Assembly: GCA_002702895.1 (NCBI GenBank)
Contig: PACX01000018.1
Span: forward strand, 1 to 45,416
Direction of reading: 5' to 3'
DNA length: 45,416 bases
Origin: Flavobacteriaceae bacterium
GTDB lineage: Bacteria > Bacteroidota > Bacteroidia > Flavobacteriales > Flavobacteriaceae
The notes under the pieces are model-generated. The model did not search any database, had not been told where the DNA came from, and worked only from the letters and a program-made list of their open reading frames with translations. How positions within the stretch are numbered: position 1 is the stretch's first letter; each line of letters begins with the position of its first letter. Positions 36,101 to 44,860 of the stretch are shown piece after piece. A program made the position numbers and the translations under genes.

Positions 36101-36843
36101 GTTTCTGCTTTTAATGAAACAACAGATTTAAAATTTGTTTTTTCAAAATAGGAGGATATCTCAGGATTCTTAGGAGCAAACTGTTCTACGTTTGGACCTT
36201 CAACAAAAGCAACATTATCTTTATAGGCAGAAACAATCTCATTTGGATTTAATTTTGAGGTTTTCTTTATTAATTTAAAAAGAGATAAATCTTTTTCTTT
36301 ACCATCAATGATAAATTTTCCATTGAAAATTTTATGTCTACAATGTTCAGAATTTACTTGAGAAAAACCAAAAACTTCAGAATCTGTTAATTTTCTTTTT
36401 ATTTTTTTTGATAAAGTTTCTAAATAAATTATTTCTTCTTTGCTTAATGCCAATCCCTCTTTGATATTATAACTCGCTATATTTTCAATTTCTATAAGAG
36501 GATCTGGAATTATGGAGTTTTTAAAAATTTCTTGATCTAATTGACTATAAATCTCAAAAAGCATTGGATCAAACTTTTTAGAATTACTTTTTAATAATTC
36601 AAACACTTCAATTCTTTTTAAAGAATTTACTGCCATATTCTGAGTAATTTCAACAGCATTAGTACTCCATGGAGAAATCATTGTTTTTTTTGGACCTAAA
36701 TATTTGTTAGGAACAACTTTACAATCTTTTAAATAGGTTGCAACAAATAACCATTCTAATTTGGAGATGTTTTTTGAGTCTAAGCCTTCAACTGAATCTA
36801 CTGCGTATATTAATTCGTTTTTGTCTTTAAAGAAAAGAACCAT
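33193..36843 (-). CDS. purL: Phosphoribosylformylglycinamidine synthase, large single-chain form
   Basis: PurL converts FGAR, glutamine and ATP to FGAM in purine synthesis. The 1216-residue protein is the fused form, in place of the separate PurL/PurQ/PurS of many Gram-positives. An N-terminal PurS-like part leads into two AIR-synthase repeats (GFSQVNSEHCRHKIFNGKF; VSLKAETHNFPTTVEPFNGA; IPTGKDSLSMK). The C-terminal glutaminase has GVCNGCQ with Cys1064, and PHLER with His1177 and Glu1179. It is complete. It stands alone between rsmB and marR on the same strand. Confidence 0.97.
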   Translation of the reverse strand: MVLFFKDKNELIYAVDSVEGLDSKNISKLEWLFVATYLKDCKVVPNKYLGPKKTMISPWSTNAVEITQNMAVNSLKRIEVFELLKSNSKKFDPMLFEIYSQLDQEIFKNSIIPDPLIEIENIASYNIKEGLALSKEEIIYLETLSKKIKRKLTDSEVFGFSQVNSEHCRHKIFNGKFIIDGKEKDLSLFKLIKKTSKLNPNEIVSAYKDNVAFVEGPNVEQFAPKNPEISSYFEKTNFKSVVSLKAETHNFPTTVEPFNGAATGSGGEIRDRLAGGKGSLPLAGTAVYMTSYPRIDNKRSWVNNARKWLYQTPLDILIKASNGASDFGNKFGQPLISGSVFTFEHNSNNLNLGYDKVIMLAGGIGFGKKDQSLKDIPNENDIIVVLGGDNYRIGMGGAAVSSTETGKYSSGIELNAVQRSNPEMQKRVANTIRAFVESKKNSIISIHDHGAGGHLNCLSELVEETGGVIDLDCLPIGDNTLSFKEIIGNESQERMGLIISEKNYSTLKKIADREKAPCYKVGKVKNDKNFIIHSGSLKKSPINLSLSDFFGNSPQTIMKDFKIKTNFSELNYQEHKLKEYLTNVLSLESVACKDWLTNKVDRCVTGKVAKQQCTGSLQLPLNNCGVMALDYLGMNGVATSIGHSPLVALIDPGAGSRNAVGKALTNIIWAPLEKSIKSVTLSANWMWPCNNPGEDARLYEAVEACSNFAIELGINIPTGKDSLSMKQKYKDKEVVSPGTVIISAAANCNDINKVIEPVFINNEDFIYYVDFSKMDYKLGGSAFAQTLGKIGSEASDIINGEYFKRVFNGLQDLIKKGMISSGHDISSGGLITTLLEMCFPENKIGAEIDLSFFNENDIIKLLFSENIGVVFQGNRRIEKELDSKKITFQKLGKVNNSGVLSIIKEKALYNFNIDKYRDIWYKTSYLLDLEQSGKIKAKERFDNFKKQPLKFKFPMNFNGKLKKVNNKRIKAAVIREKGSNSEREMAYAMSLVGFEVKDIHMTDLISGRENLENIQFIVAVGGFSNSDVLGSAKGWAGSFIYNNKAKNSLMNFYKRKDTLSLGVCNGCQLFIELGLLHPEHNKKPKMVHNDSNKFECIFTSVEIEKNNSVMFKNLSESKLGIWSAHGEGKFILPYNESKYNIVGKYGYEDYPANPNGSNYNTAIISNKDGRHIAMMPHLERSTFPWNWPYYPKNRNDEISPWVLAFQNAKTWLEKNS

Positions 36844-36871
36844 TAAGGACTAAGAAATTTTAAAATTTATT

Positions 36872-36879
36872 CAAATTTA
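36872..36879 (-). promoter_or_regulatory. Likely -7 box of the purL promoter
   Basis: The minus strand reads TAAATTTG, a match to TAnnTTTG, and predicts a leader of about 22 nt before the ATG at 36843. It lies in a 99-base gap after the RsmB-type gene. No -33 element at standard spacing, no purine riboswitch and no hairpin were seen in the gap. Confidence 0.45.
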
Positions 36880-36942
36880 TAAGAAAAAAACCAAACTAGA
36901 TATCGTATCAATTAAATTTAAATAACGATTTTAAAATACTTA

Positions 36943-38163
36943 TTAACATGTTTCTTTTAAAGATAGTCTTGCCATGTAAAACCCATCAAAACCAGAAATT
37001 AATGGACTTATTTTTTTTTGCTCCTCTAATTTAAATTTTTTCCCTTCCTTTGATTTTAAAAATTTTTCTATTTGAAGTTCATTTTCTGAAGGTAAAATAG
37101 AGCACGTAGCATAAACCATTTTTCCATTTGAATTTATCAATGAAGAATATTTAGTTATGAGATCAAATTGTAGGTTTTTTATTTTTTCCAAAAATTCAGG
37201 ATTTAATTTCCATTTTGAATCAGGATTTCTTCTTAAAACACCTAATCCAGAACAAGGTGCATCTATGAGTAACCTATCAATTTTACCTTTAAGCCTCTTT
37301 ATAGATTTATTATTTTCTATTAGTTTAGTTTCTATATTAAAGGCCCCATTTCTTTTAGCTCTTTTCTTTAAATGAAAAAGTTTTTGCTTATATATATCCA
37401 TTGCAATTATTTGGCCTTTATTATTCGTAAGAGATGATAGATGAAGTGTTTTACCTCCTGCTCCTGCACAAACGTCACAAATTTTCATTCCTGGTTTAAT
37501 CTCTAGAAATGGAGCAACAAGTTGTGAGGAAGCATCTTGTATTTCATATAGTCCATTTTGAAAAGAATCTTTATTAAATAAATTCACTCTTTTTATTAAC
37601 TTTAAAGCATCTGGATATCCTTTTATTTTATTTGTAATTATTTTTTCAGAGGCTAAAGTTTTTTGTAATTGATCAATGTCATTTTTTAAAGTATTGGTTC
37701 TTAATATTACAGGGGCCATTTTATTTAAAACAGAAATTTCTTTTTCCCATGTTCTTTCTCCAATTTCTTTACATGCTAAATCATCAATCCAATCGGGAAT
37801 AGATTCTCTGTACTTTCTGATTTTAGAAAACTTATCAAATTTTCCTTTTATTCTTCTTTTAGGTGTTTCCTTAAACTCTTTCCAATCAGGTAAATCTATT
37901 CCTTTTAATACAGCCCAAACAGAAAAAATTCTCCATAAATTTTGATAATCAAATGGTTTTTTTACTTCAGCAATTTTTAAATAAATTCTTTTCCATCTAA
38001 CTATTTCATAACTTGTTTCAGCTATAAAACCTCTATCTCTACTTCCCCATCTTTTATCGTGTTTTAATATTTTTTCTATGGTTTTATCAGCATATAAATT
38101 TTGGTTAAAAATACCATCAAGTACCCTAATTACTGCTAAAACTAAATTTCTGTGAAGACGCAT
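36943..38163 (-). CDS. RsmB-type 16S rRNA (cytosine-C5) methyltransferase
   Basis: A 406-residue NOL1/NOP2/Sun-family RNA m5C methyltransferase. The N-terminal NusB-like part (about 1-140) contains RWGSRDRGFIAETSYEIVR. The AdoMet-binding motif is CDVCAGAGGKTLHLSSL (229-245), and the two catalytic cysteines are Cys304 in DAPCSGLG and Cys354 in YATCSILPSENE. In E. coli RsmB methylates C967 of 16S rRNA; the NusB-like N-terminus supports the same class. It is followed on the same strand by purL. Confidence 0.92.
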   Translation of the reverse strand: MRLHRNLVLAVIRVLDGIFNQNLYADKTIEKILKHDKRWGSRDRGFIAETSYEIVRWKRIYLKIAEVKKPFDYQNLWRIFSVWAVLKGIDLPDWKEFKETPKRRIKGKFDKFSKIRKYRESIPDWIDDLACKEIGERTWEKEISVLNKMAPVILRTNTLKNDIDQLQKTLASEKIITNKIKGYPDALKLIKRVNLFNKDSFQNGLYEIQDASSQLVAPFLEIKPGMKICDVCAGAGGKTLHLSSLTNNKGQIIAMDIYKQKLFHLKKRAKRNGAFNIETKLIENNKSIKRLKGKIDRLLIDAPCSGLGVLRRNPDSKWKLNPEFLEKIKNLQFDLITKYSSLINSNGKMVYATCSILPSENELQIEKFLKSKEGKKFKLEEQKKISPLISGFDGFYMARLSLKETC

Positions 38164-38235
38164 ATTAAAATTTGCGTAAATATAATATAATAGTGAAGTC
38201 TCTAAATAATAAAATTTTCTTTATAAGATTTAATC

Positions 38236-38679
38236 TTATTTTTCTTTTTTCTGCTTTCTTAATTTTTCCATCATTTCTCGTCTAAAATCCTCTTCATATC
38301 TAAATAACATAAAAGTTTTTCTAAATGACATAACTTCTTTTAGTTCAGAAATTAGTTTTCCCCTAAGTTCTACTTTTCTTTTTTCATGATTCATATAATT
38401 ATCAATCATTTTAGGAAATTCCTCATCAGAAATAGATGTATTATCTGTTCTTGTTTTTCTTAGGTCCTGTCTTCTTTCTCTATTAAGTTTATATAAACTG
38501 TCTTCATATGTTTTATAAGCTGTCCAGAAAGAAGTTTCTGTACTTGGATCTAATTTTAATTTATCTGTTAAGTATAGTTTTTTATATGCATCTATTTTTT
38601 CCCTACTTAATTTTTTAGATTGGGAGAAAATAGTATTTACCATTAAAAAAGTTATTAAAAAAAATATTATATTTTTCAT
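38236..38679 (-). CDS. Small exported protein, charged and helical (Spy-like?)
   Basis: A 147-residue protein with a signal peptide (MKNIIFFLITFLMVNTIFSQ) and a highly charged, helical mature part rich in Lys, Arg and Glu (RERRQDLRKTRTD; MEKLRKQKKEK). It resembles periplasmic Spy/CnrX-type proteins in size and character, but I cannot confirm that family. It starts at the ATG 38679, one base after the upstream gene's stop; a TTG start at 38688 would overlap that gene. It lies downstream of an ECF sigma factor and a membrane protein and may be the sensor part of that unit. Confidence 0.75.
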   Translation of the reverse strand: MKNIIFFLITFLMVNTIFSQSKKLSREKIDAYKKLYLTDKLKLDPSTETSFWTAYKTYEDSLYKLNRERRQDLRKTRTDNTSISDEEFPKMIDNYMNHEKRKVELRGKLISELKEVMSFRKTFMLFRYEEDFRREMMEKLRKQKKEK

Positions 38680-38680
38680 A

Positions 38681-39151
38681 CTATTCAATCATTAAATTTT
38701 CTAAATCTATATTAGTTGATTCTAAAAAGTAGCTTTCAATATCACCATAAGTTATTAAATTGGTGTAATTCAAATCATCTGAATCTAAAAATTCTGTGTA
38801 GTCAGAGTTCGTTAGTATAATAAAATCTTCATTTACATAATTAATTACATCATTAGAATTAATATCGTGACTATCTATTTCAGAATAATTTAAAATATAA
38901 AATAGACAAACAAAAATTGCGGCTATAGATGCTACTTTATAAAAATTAGTTCTAATATATTTTATTTTATTTATATAAATTCTATTAAATATTTGTTGCT
39001 TGTCTATTGATGTGAAATAATCTCTTGGAACTATAAATCCTTTAAATTTTATTTTATTTTCTGAAATATTTTCATAGCTTATGCTTTCAAAGTATCCTTT
39101 AGGGGTTTTGAATCTTTTTTTATTGATTGGTATATTATTATTGTAATCCAT
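38681..39151 (-). CDS. Single-pass membrane protein, putative anti-sigma factor
   Basis: A 156-residue protein with a basic N-terminal part (about 1-70), one transmembrane segment (about 72-88, KVASIAAIFVCLFYILN) and an acidic C-terminal part facing the periplasm. The N-terminal region contains a motif twice, TPKGYFESI (16-24) and VPRDYFTSI (41-49). It is 19 bases downstream of an ECF sigma gene and 1 base upstream of an exported protein gene. This is the layout of a membrane anti-sigma factor, but no zinc-binding anti-sigma motif (HxxxCxxC) is visible, so the role is inferred from context. Confidence 0.72.
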   Translation of the reverse strand: MDYNNNIPINKKRFKTPKGYFESISYENISENKIKFKGFIVPRDYFTSIDKQQIFNRIYINKIKYIRTNFYKVASIAAIFVCLFYILNYSEIDSHDINSNDVINYVNEDFIILTNSDYTEFLDSDDLNYTNLITYGDIESYFLESTNIDLENLMIE

Positions 39152-39170
39152 TTATATATAGACAATTATA

Positions 39171-39731
39171 TTACAAAAAGGTTTGAATTTCATTAATTTC
39201 TTTCTTTATTTTATTTACAGCTATATGATAAGAGGCTTTTAATGCACCAATAGAAGTTCCTAATATTTCGGAAATATCTTTGAATTTCATGTTTTGTTCA
39301 TACTTCATTTGAAATACTAATTTTTGTTTTTGAGGAAGCTTAGATATAATTACTTGTAATTTATGTTGAAGTTCATCTCCATCAAAGAACGGATCTTCTT
39401 TAAGGTTTTTTATTCTGGAATTCATCATTTCTTCTGAGCTATTAAAGTATTTTTTTGTCTTAAGTTTTAAAAAATTTAATGACTCATTGGTAGCTATTCT
39501 ATACATCCATGTAAAAAGCTTGCTTTTTCCTTTAAAATTTTTAATTCCTTTAAAAACTTTAACAAAAGTATTTTGCAATACATCATCAGCATCATCATGG
39601 TTTAAAACTATTTTTCTTATATGCCAATACAAAGGTTCTTTGAATTGATTTAATAAAGATTCAAATGCCTTATTTTGAGTTTCTTTATTTTTTAAATCTT
39701 CAATAAATTTAAACTCATTTTTCAATTGCAT
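39171..39731 (-). CDS. ECF-type RNA polymerase sigma factor
   Basis: A 186-residue sigma-70 family factor with only regions 2 and 4, the ECF architecture. Region 2 (about 25-95) has DADDVLQNTFVKVFKGI (47-63) and the FTWMYRIATNESLNFLK promoter-melting segment. Region 4 (about 125-180) has LPQKQKLVFQMKYEQNMKFK and the helix-turn-helix around ISEILGTSIGALKASYHIA. It begins 36 bases after the ABC transporter gene's stop and heads a three-gene unit with a putative anti-sigma factor and an exported protein. Confidence 0.95.
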   Translation of the reverse strand: MQLKNEFKFIEDLKNKETQNKAFESLLNQFKEPLYWHIRKIVLNHDDADDVLQNTFVKVFKGIKNFKGKSKLFTWMYRIATNESLNFLKLKTKKYFNSSEEMMNSRIKNLKEDPFFDGDELQHKLQVIISKLPQKQKLVFQMKYEQNMKFKDISEILGTSIGALKASYHIAVNKIKKEINEIQTFL

Positions 39732-39767
39732 ATTTTATTAATTAAGACAACTCAATTAAAAGGAAGT

Positions 39768-41591
39768 TTAATTAAAGGACTGTAGCTTTATTAATTTGGA
39801 ATAAATTCCATTAACTTTAATTAATTCTTCATGTTTACCTAATTCTATGATTTTACCATTATCCATAACTAAAATCAAATCAGCATTTTGAATAGTTGAT
39901 AGTCTATGTGCTATTATTATTGATGTTCTGTTTTTCATTAAATTATCTAGCGCATCTTGAACTAGTTTTTCTGATTCTGAATCAAGTGAGGAAGTAGCCT
40001 CATCTAAAATCATAATTGGCGGATTATTTAAAACAGCTCTTGCTATAGAGATTCTTTGTTTTTGTCCGCCAGATAATTTACCTCCACTATCACCAACATT
40101 AGAATCAAGTTTGTTGTCAATTTTATCTATAAATTCATAGGCATTAGCAATTTTAGTAGCTTCAATAATTTGATTTGTACTTAACGAAGAATCTGATAAA
40201 GTAATATTGTTTGCTATAGAATCATTAAATAGAATGGAATCTTGTGTTACTATTCCAATTAGATTTCTAAGATCTTTTTTTAATAAATTTTTAATGTTAA
40301 TTCCATCAATTTCAATTTCACCTTCTGAGACATCATAAAATCTTGGTATTAAATTAGCAATTGTTGATTTTCCACTTCCAGATTGTCCTACTATTGCAAT
40401 TGTTTGCCCCTTTTTAATTTTAAAAGACAGGTTTTTTAGCACAGTCACTTTTTCATACTTGAAAGAAACATTTTTAAATTCTAATTCATTTTCAAATTTA
40501 TCTTTTTTAATGGGATTTTTTATTTCTTTAATTGTAGATTCAGATTCTAAAATTTCGATAACTCTTTCTGCAGCTGCATTACCCTTTTTAATTGAATAAG
40601 ATGCTTTACTAATTGCTTTGGCTGGAGTTAAAACACCATATGCAAGTCCCATATAGGTCAAAAAAGCCGCTGGTTTTAATTGAAGATCAATTAACACCAA
40701 TTGACCACCATACCATAGGAGAACTCCGATAACTGAAATTCCTAGAAACTCACTTAATGGACTTGCTAAATTTTGACGATTAATTAATTTATTGGAATAA
40801 TTATAAAATTTATTATTAGTTTTTTGAAATCTATTAATAAAAAATAATTCAGCTACAAATCCTTTAATAATTTTTAAGCCCTGTAATGTTTCTTCAGTAA
40901 TAGATAATATTTCTGCTTGTTCTGCTTGAACTAAATTTGATGTTGGTTTTAGCGATTTACCTATTAAAGAAATTATAAAACCTGATAATGGTATAAAAAA
41001 CAGTACAAATACAGTTAGTTCAAAACTAATAAGAAACATTGCCAAAATTGTAAAGAAAATGGTTAGAGGTTCTCTAACTATTAATTCTAAAACAGAGAGA
41101 AATGAATGTTGAATTTCAAGTACATCAGCTGTGATTCTTGAAATTACATCACCTTTTTTCTTTTCAGAAAAATATGGTAAAGGCAAATCAATAATTTTTT
41201 CATAAACACTCTGTCGTAGATCTTTTAAAACACCATTTCTTAAAAATGTAATGAAAAACATTGCGATATAGTTAAAAAAGTTTTTTAGAAAAAATAAAAC
41301 TATGATTGTTAAAATAACAAATATTAATGCTTTTTTAGGATCATCACCTGCAAATGTATTTACTTGAAAGTTAAGCCATTCTTCTAGGTTATTACCAAAA
41401 TTAGATAAACCATCAAACTCTGGCTTCTTATAGGTCCTGTTTGAGTCACCAAACAAAACTTCTAACATTGGCATCAATGAAAGAAATGATAAAGCACTAA
41501 AAATTGCATAAAGAATATTGAAAAATATATTAAGAAAAATGTATTTTGAATAGGGTTTTGCGAATTTAAAAATTTTATTAAAATAGATCAT
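39768..41591 (-). CDS. ABC exporter with fused membrane and ATPase domains (MsbA-like)
   Basis: A 607-residue half-transporter. The membrane domain (about 1-340, six helices) precedes an ATPase with Walker A GQSGSGKST (402-410), signature LSGGQKQR (506-513), Walker B IMILDEATSSLD (526-537) and the H-loop IIAHRLSTI. This is the type I exporter layout of MsbA, which flips lipid A or phospholipids across the inner membrane; the substrate cannot be read from sequence. It is 2 bases after the phosphohexomutase gene, part of an operon with a glycosyltransferase, so an envelope-lipid substrate is likely. Confidence 0.93.
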   Translation of the reverse strand: MIYFNKIFKFAKPYSKYIFLNIFFNILYAIFSALSFLSLMPMLEVLFGDSNRTYKKPEFDGLSNFGNNLEEWLNFQVNTFAGDDPKKALIFVILTIIVLFFLKNFFNYIAMFFITFLRNGVLKDLRQSVYEKIIDLPLPYFSEKKKGDVISRITADVLEIQHSFLSVLELIVREPLTIFFTILAMFLISFELTVFVLFFIPLSGFIISLIGKSLKPTSNLVQAEQAEILSITEETLQGLKIIKGFVAELFFINRFQKTNNKFYNYSNKLINRQNLASPLSEFLGISVIGVLLWYGGQLVLIDLQLKPAAFLTYMGLAYGVLTPAKAISKASYSIKKGNAAAERVIEILESESTIKEIKNPIKKDKFENELEFKNVSFKYEKVTVLKNLSFKIKKGQTIAIVGQSGSGKSTIANLIPRFYDVSEGEIEIDGINIKNLLKKDLRNLIGIVTQDSILFNDSIANNITLSDSSLSTNQIIEATKIANAYEFIDKIDNKLDSNVGDSGGKLSGGQKQRISIARAVLNNPPIMILDEATSSLDSESEKLVQDALDNLMKNRTSIIIAHRLSTIQNADLILVMDNGKIIELGKHEELIKVNGIYSKLIKLQSFN

Positions 41592-41593
41592 AT

Positions 41594-43300
41594 TTAAAAA
41601 TTAAATTCTGATATTAATTTATCCATTTTCTTATTAAGGATAATATCTGATTCTTTAAACTTTTCCCTTGATTCCAATTCCATATTAACACTAAAGTAAA
41701 ACTTTATTTTAGGTTCTGTTCCACTAGGTCTTGCCGCAACTCTTGTGCCATCTTTAGATTCAAAAATTAAAACATTAGATTTAGGAAATTCTAAAATAGA
41801 TTTTTTTCCAGTTAATAAATTGGTTTCTTCTAAATTTTCAAAATCTTGAATTAGTTTTAATTTACTTCCCACTAATTCATTGATTTGACTGTTTCTCAAT
41901 TTATCCATAATTGATTTTATTTCATTTGAGCCCTTAATTCCCTTTTTTTCAATTGAAATCAACCTTTCCTTAAAAAACCCATACTTTACATAGCAATCTA
42001 TTAAATAATCATATATACTAATTCCATTACTTTTACATTCTGAACCTAACTCACAGGCTAATAAGGCACTTGTAATAGCATCCTTATCTCTAACAAAATC
42101 ACCAACTAAGTACCCATAACTTTCTTCACCTCCTCCAATAAATTTTTGATTTGGAAAGTCCTTAATCATTTTGGCAATCCATTTAAAACCTGTAAGTCCT
42201 ATTTTAATATCTATATCATGATATTTTGCTAGCTTTATTATCATTGGAGTAGAAACAATCGTTGATCCAATAAAATACGATTTATTTACATTTTTTTTAC
42301 TTAATAAATATTCAGTTAAAACAATCATAATTTGATTTCCATTTAAAGTAATATAATTACCAGAATGATCTTTTACGCCTATTCCAAGCCTATCTGCATC
42401 GGGATCTGTTCCAATAAACATATCAGAATTATTAACCTTAGCTAAATTTAATGCCATTTCTAATGCTTCTTTTTCCTCTGGGTTTGGAGATTTTACAGTC
42501 GGAAAATTTCCGTTTGGAATAGCTTGTTCTTTTACAATTTTTAAATTAGTATACCCAGCTTCTTTTAAAACTCTAGGCCCAATTAAGTATGAAGTTCCAT
42601 GTAATGGAGTAAAAACAATTTTATAATCTTCTCTTTTAGAAATCCCAATTTTACCATTTTTAATAGAGTCATTAACAAATAAATCATCTATTTTTTCATC
42701 AATCAACTCAATGAATTGATCATTCTTTTTAAAATTTATTTCTGAATATTTTGTTTTATTTATTTCTGAAATTAAATTCATATCAATAGGAGGAACAATT
42801 TGCCCCCCATCTTCCCAATATACTTTATAACCGTTATATTCTGGAGGATTATGTGAAGCAGTTAATACTATTCCGCAAACACATTTTAATTTAACCAATG
42901 CATAAGAAAGTTCTGGAGTTGGTTTAATGGAACTAAATAAAAAAACCTTAATTCCATTAGCACTAAAAATTTCAGCTACTTTATTAGCCAAATATTCACT
43001 TTGATTTCTGCAATCATAAGCGATAATAACAGATGGTATTCCATTCCTGTAACTATTTTTTATGTATGTTGAAATTCCTTGAGTATTTCTTCCAAAAGTA
43101 TACTTATTCACTCTATTTGGCCCCAAACCAATAACTCCTCTCATTCCACCAGTTCCAAAGCTTAAATTTTTATAGAAGGAATCCTTAAAATCTTCAAGGT
43201 TATTTTTTTTAAGCTTTATTATTTTAGAAATTGTATTATTATCAAAAGGTGATTTGGTCCAAGATTTATAATTTTCTTCAATTATATTTAATTCACTCAT
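41594..43300 (-). CDS. Phospho-sugar mutase (phosphoglucomutase/phosphomannomutase)
   Basis: A 568-residue alpha-D-phosphohexomutase with four domains. The catalytic phosphoserine loop is TASHNP (147-152, Ser149) followed by PEYNGYKVYWEDGGQIVPP. The metal-binding loop is GTDPDADRLG, the sugar-specificity loop GGEESYGY, and the phosphate-binding loop RPSGTEPKIKFY near the C-terminus. It interconverts sugar 1- and 6-phosphates for nucleotide-sugar supply. Length and GGEESYGY resemble bacterial PgcA-type phosphoglucomutases. It overlaps the upstream glycosyltransferase gene by 4 bases, so the two are translationally coupled. Confidence 0.95.
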   Translation of the reverse strand: MSELNIIEENYKSWTKSPFDNNTISKIIKLKKNNLEDFKDSFYKNLSFGTGGMRGVIGLGPNRVNKYTFGRNTQGISTYIKNSYRNGIPSVIIAYDCRNQSEYLANKVAEIFSANGIKVFLFSSIKPTPELSYALVKLKCVCGIVLTASHNPPEYNGYKVYWEDGGQIVPPIDMNLISEINKTKYSEINFKKNDQFIELIDEKIDDLFVNDSIKNGKIGISKREDYKIVFTPLHGTSYLIGPRVLKEAGYTNLKIVKEQAIPNGNFPTVKSPNPEEKEALEMALNLAKVNNSDMFIGTDPDADRLGIGVKDHSGNYITLNGNQIMIVLTEYLLSKKNVNKSYFIGSTIVSTPMIIKLAKYHDIDIKIGLTGFKWIAKMIKDFPNQKFIGGGEESYGYLVGDFVRDKDAITSALLACELGSECKSNGISIYDYLIDCYVKYGFFKERLISIEKKGIKGSNEIKSIMDKLRNSQINELVGSKLKLIQDFENLEETNLLTGKKSILEFPKSNVLIFESKDGTRVAARPSGTEPKIKFYFSVNMELESREKFKESDIILNKKMDKLISEFNF

Positions 43301-44244
43301 TCATTAACTTTTTCAGAAACTATATATTGATTTTTAATTTTTTTATTTCTTAAAATGATTTCACCTAAAAATCCTGCAAGGAAAAACTGGGATCCCATAA
43401 TCATTGTAGCTAAAGAAATATAAAATTCTGGTCTTTCAGTTATTAATCTTCCACTAGTTTCAATAAATAGTTTGTCAATACCTAAATAAACTGAAAAAAG
43501 AAACCCAATTAATAACATAATTGTACCTATTAGTCCAAAAAAATGCATTGGTCTTTTACCAAATTTATGAATGAACCATAGGGTTGTAAGATCAAGAAAT
43601 CCTTTAATAAATCTATCAGCACCATATTTTGTTTTACCATGTTTTCTTGGATGATGTTTTACTATTTTTTGAGAAATGTTTTTAAAACCTGCATTTTTTG
43701 CTAAAACTGGAATATATCTATGCATTCCACCAGTTAGCTTTATTTTTTTTATAACAGCTTTTTTATAAGATTTAATTCCACAATTAAAATCATTGAGCTT
43801 TATCCCTGATGTTTTTCTAGCTGCCCAGTTAAATATTTTTGAAGGAATATTTTTAAAAATAAGGGAATCAAACCTTTTCTTTTTCCAGCCTGAGATTAAA
43901 TCAAAGTCTTCTTTTTTAATTCCATTAAAAAGACCTGGAATTTCATTCGGGTCATCCTGAAGGTCTGCATCCATTGTAATAATTACATCTCCTTTTGCTG
44001 ATTTGAAGCCTGCTGATAATGCTTGTGATTTTCCAAAGTTTCTAAGGAATTTAATTCCTTTTATATGAATAGATTCTTTTGCAATATCTTTTATGACATT
44101 CCAGGAAGAATCATTACTTCCGTCATCAATGTATATTAATTCATATTCAATTCCCATATCTAAAACTACCGTTTCAATAGTTTTGTTTAATTCTTTTAAA
44201 GAATTTTCTTCGTTATATAAAGGAATTACAATAGATAGTTGCAT
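43297..44244 (-). CDS. GT2 glycosyltransferase, polyprenyl-phosphate type
   Basis: A 315-residue GT-A fold glycosyltransferase of family 2, like dolichyl-phosphate mannosyltransferase and undecaprenyl-phosphate sugar transferases. It has LSIVIPLYNEENSL (3-16), YIDDGSNDSS (38-47) and the metal-binding DADLQDD (92-98). Two C-terminal helices (about 234-256 and 278-302) anchor it in the membrane. It probably moves a sugar from a nucleotide donor to a lipid carrier. It lies 2 bases after the DUF4199 gene and overlaps the phosphohexomutase, which could supply its sugar phosphate precursor. Confidence 0.93.
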   Translation of the reverse strand: MQLSIVIPLYNEENSLKELNKTIETVVLDMGIEYELIYIDDGSNDSSWNVIKDIAKESIHIKGIKFLRNFGKSQALSAGFKSAKGDVIITMDADLQDDPNEIPGLFNGIKKEDFDLISGWKKKRFDSLIFKNIPSKIFNWAARKTSGIKLNDFNCGIKSYKKAVIKKIKLTGGMHRYIPVLAKNAGFKNISQKIVKHHPRKHGKTKYGADRFIKGFLDLTTLWFIHKFGKRPMHFFGLIGTIMLLIGFLFSVYLGIDKLFIETSGRLITERPEFYISLATMIMGSQFFLAGFLGEIILRNKKIKNQYIVSEKVNE

Positions 44245-44246
44245 TA

Positions 44247-44759
44247 CTATGTATTTTTAGTTTTTATAAAAAACCCTAAAATTAAACTGTAGAGAAATCC
44301 AAAAAAAATTGTGAAAAATAATATTGCTGGATATGTGAACCAGGTGAAAGGTTTGGCATTTTCAATATATTGATTCAATTTCATATTAGCTAAAGCTTCA
44401 GGGTAATTTTCAAGTGTTTCATAATAACTTATTTCTAAAACTTTGTCCATATAACCTGGTTCAATAATATTTGCAAGAAGATAAGTATAAATAACAGCTA
44501 TTATGGCTATAATCAGTGAAACACCAGTCCCTATTTTTCTAGTTTCTCCCCAAGAAATTTTAGAAGAATTAGCTTTTTTATATGCTAAGCATGCAATTGT
44601 AATTCCTGAAAATTGAATAAGTGTATTAATTATTTGTGTTGATGTGCTGTTTTCATAATGAGCTTCTAAAAAAAATAACATAATAGCGAAGCTAATCAGA
44701 GTAATTCCTGTCCAAGTACCGTATTCTAACATACATTTTTTAGTTGTAATATCTTCCAT
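44247..44759 (-). CDS. DUF4199 membrane protein
   Basis: A 170-residue protein with four hydrophobic segments near residues 13-30, 42-60, 77-96 and 142-164. It matches the Bacteroidota-specific DUF4199 family in length and in the LEYGTWTGI start and the SWGETRKIG segment before the third helix. The function of the family is unknown. It is the first gene of an operon with a glycosyltransferase, a phosphohexomutase and an ABC exporter; an envelope role is suggested by context only. Confidence 0.85.
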   Translation of the reverse strand: MEDITTKKCMLEYGTWTGITLISFAIMLFFLEAHYENSTSTQIINTLIQFSGITIACLAYKKANSSKISWGETRKIGTGVSLIIAIIAVIYTYLLANIIEPGYMDKVLEISYYETLENYPEALANMKLNQYIENAKPFTWFTYPAILFFTIFFGFLYSLILGFFIKTKNT

Positions 44760-44860
44760 TTGACTAAATTTTAGGTTATTAATCTTAGATGTAAAAGTAG
44801 TTAGAATTTATTAATCTTAATTTTGAAACAAATTCACTTTTTTAAATAAGTTAACTTTAG

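Noticed and set aside
36844-36942. Riboswitch or attenuator upstream of purL
   Set aside because: The gap holds only A+T-rich sequence and a -7-like box; no purine riboswitch core or stable hairpin could be traced.
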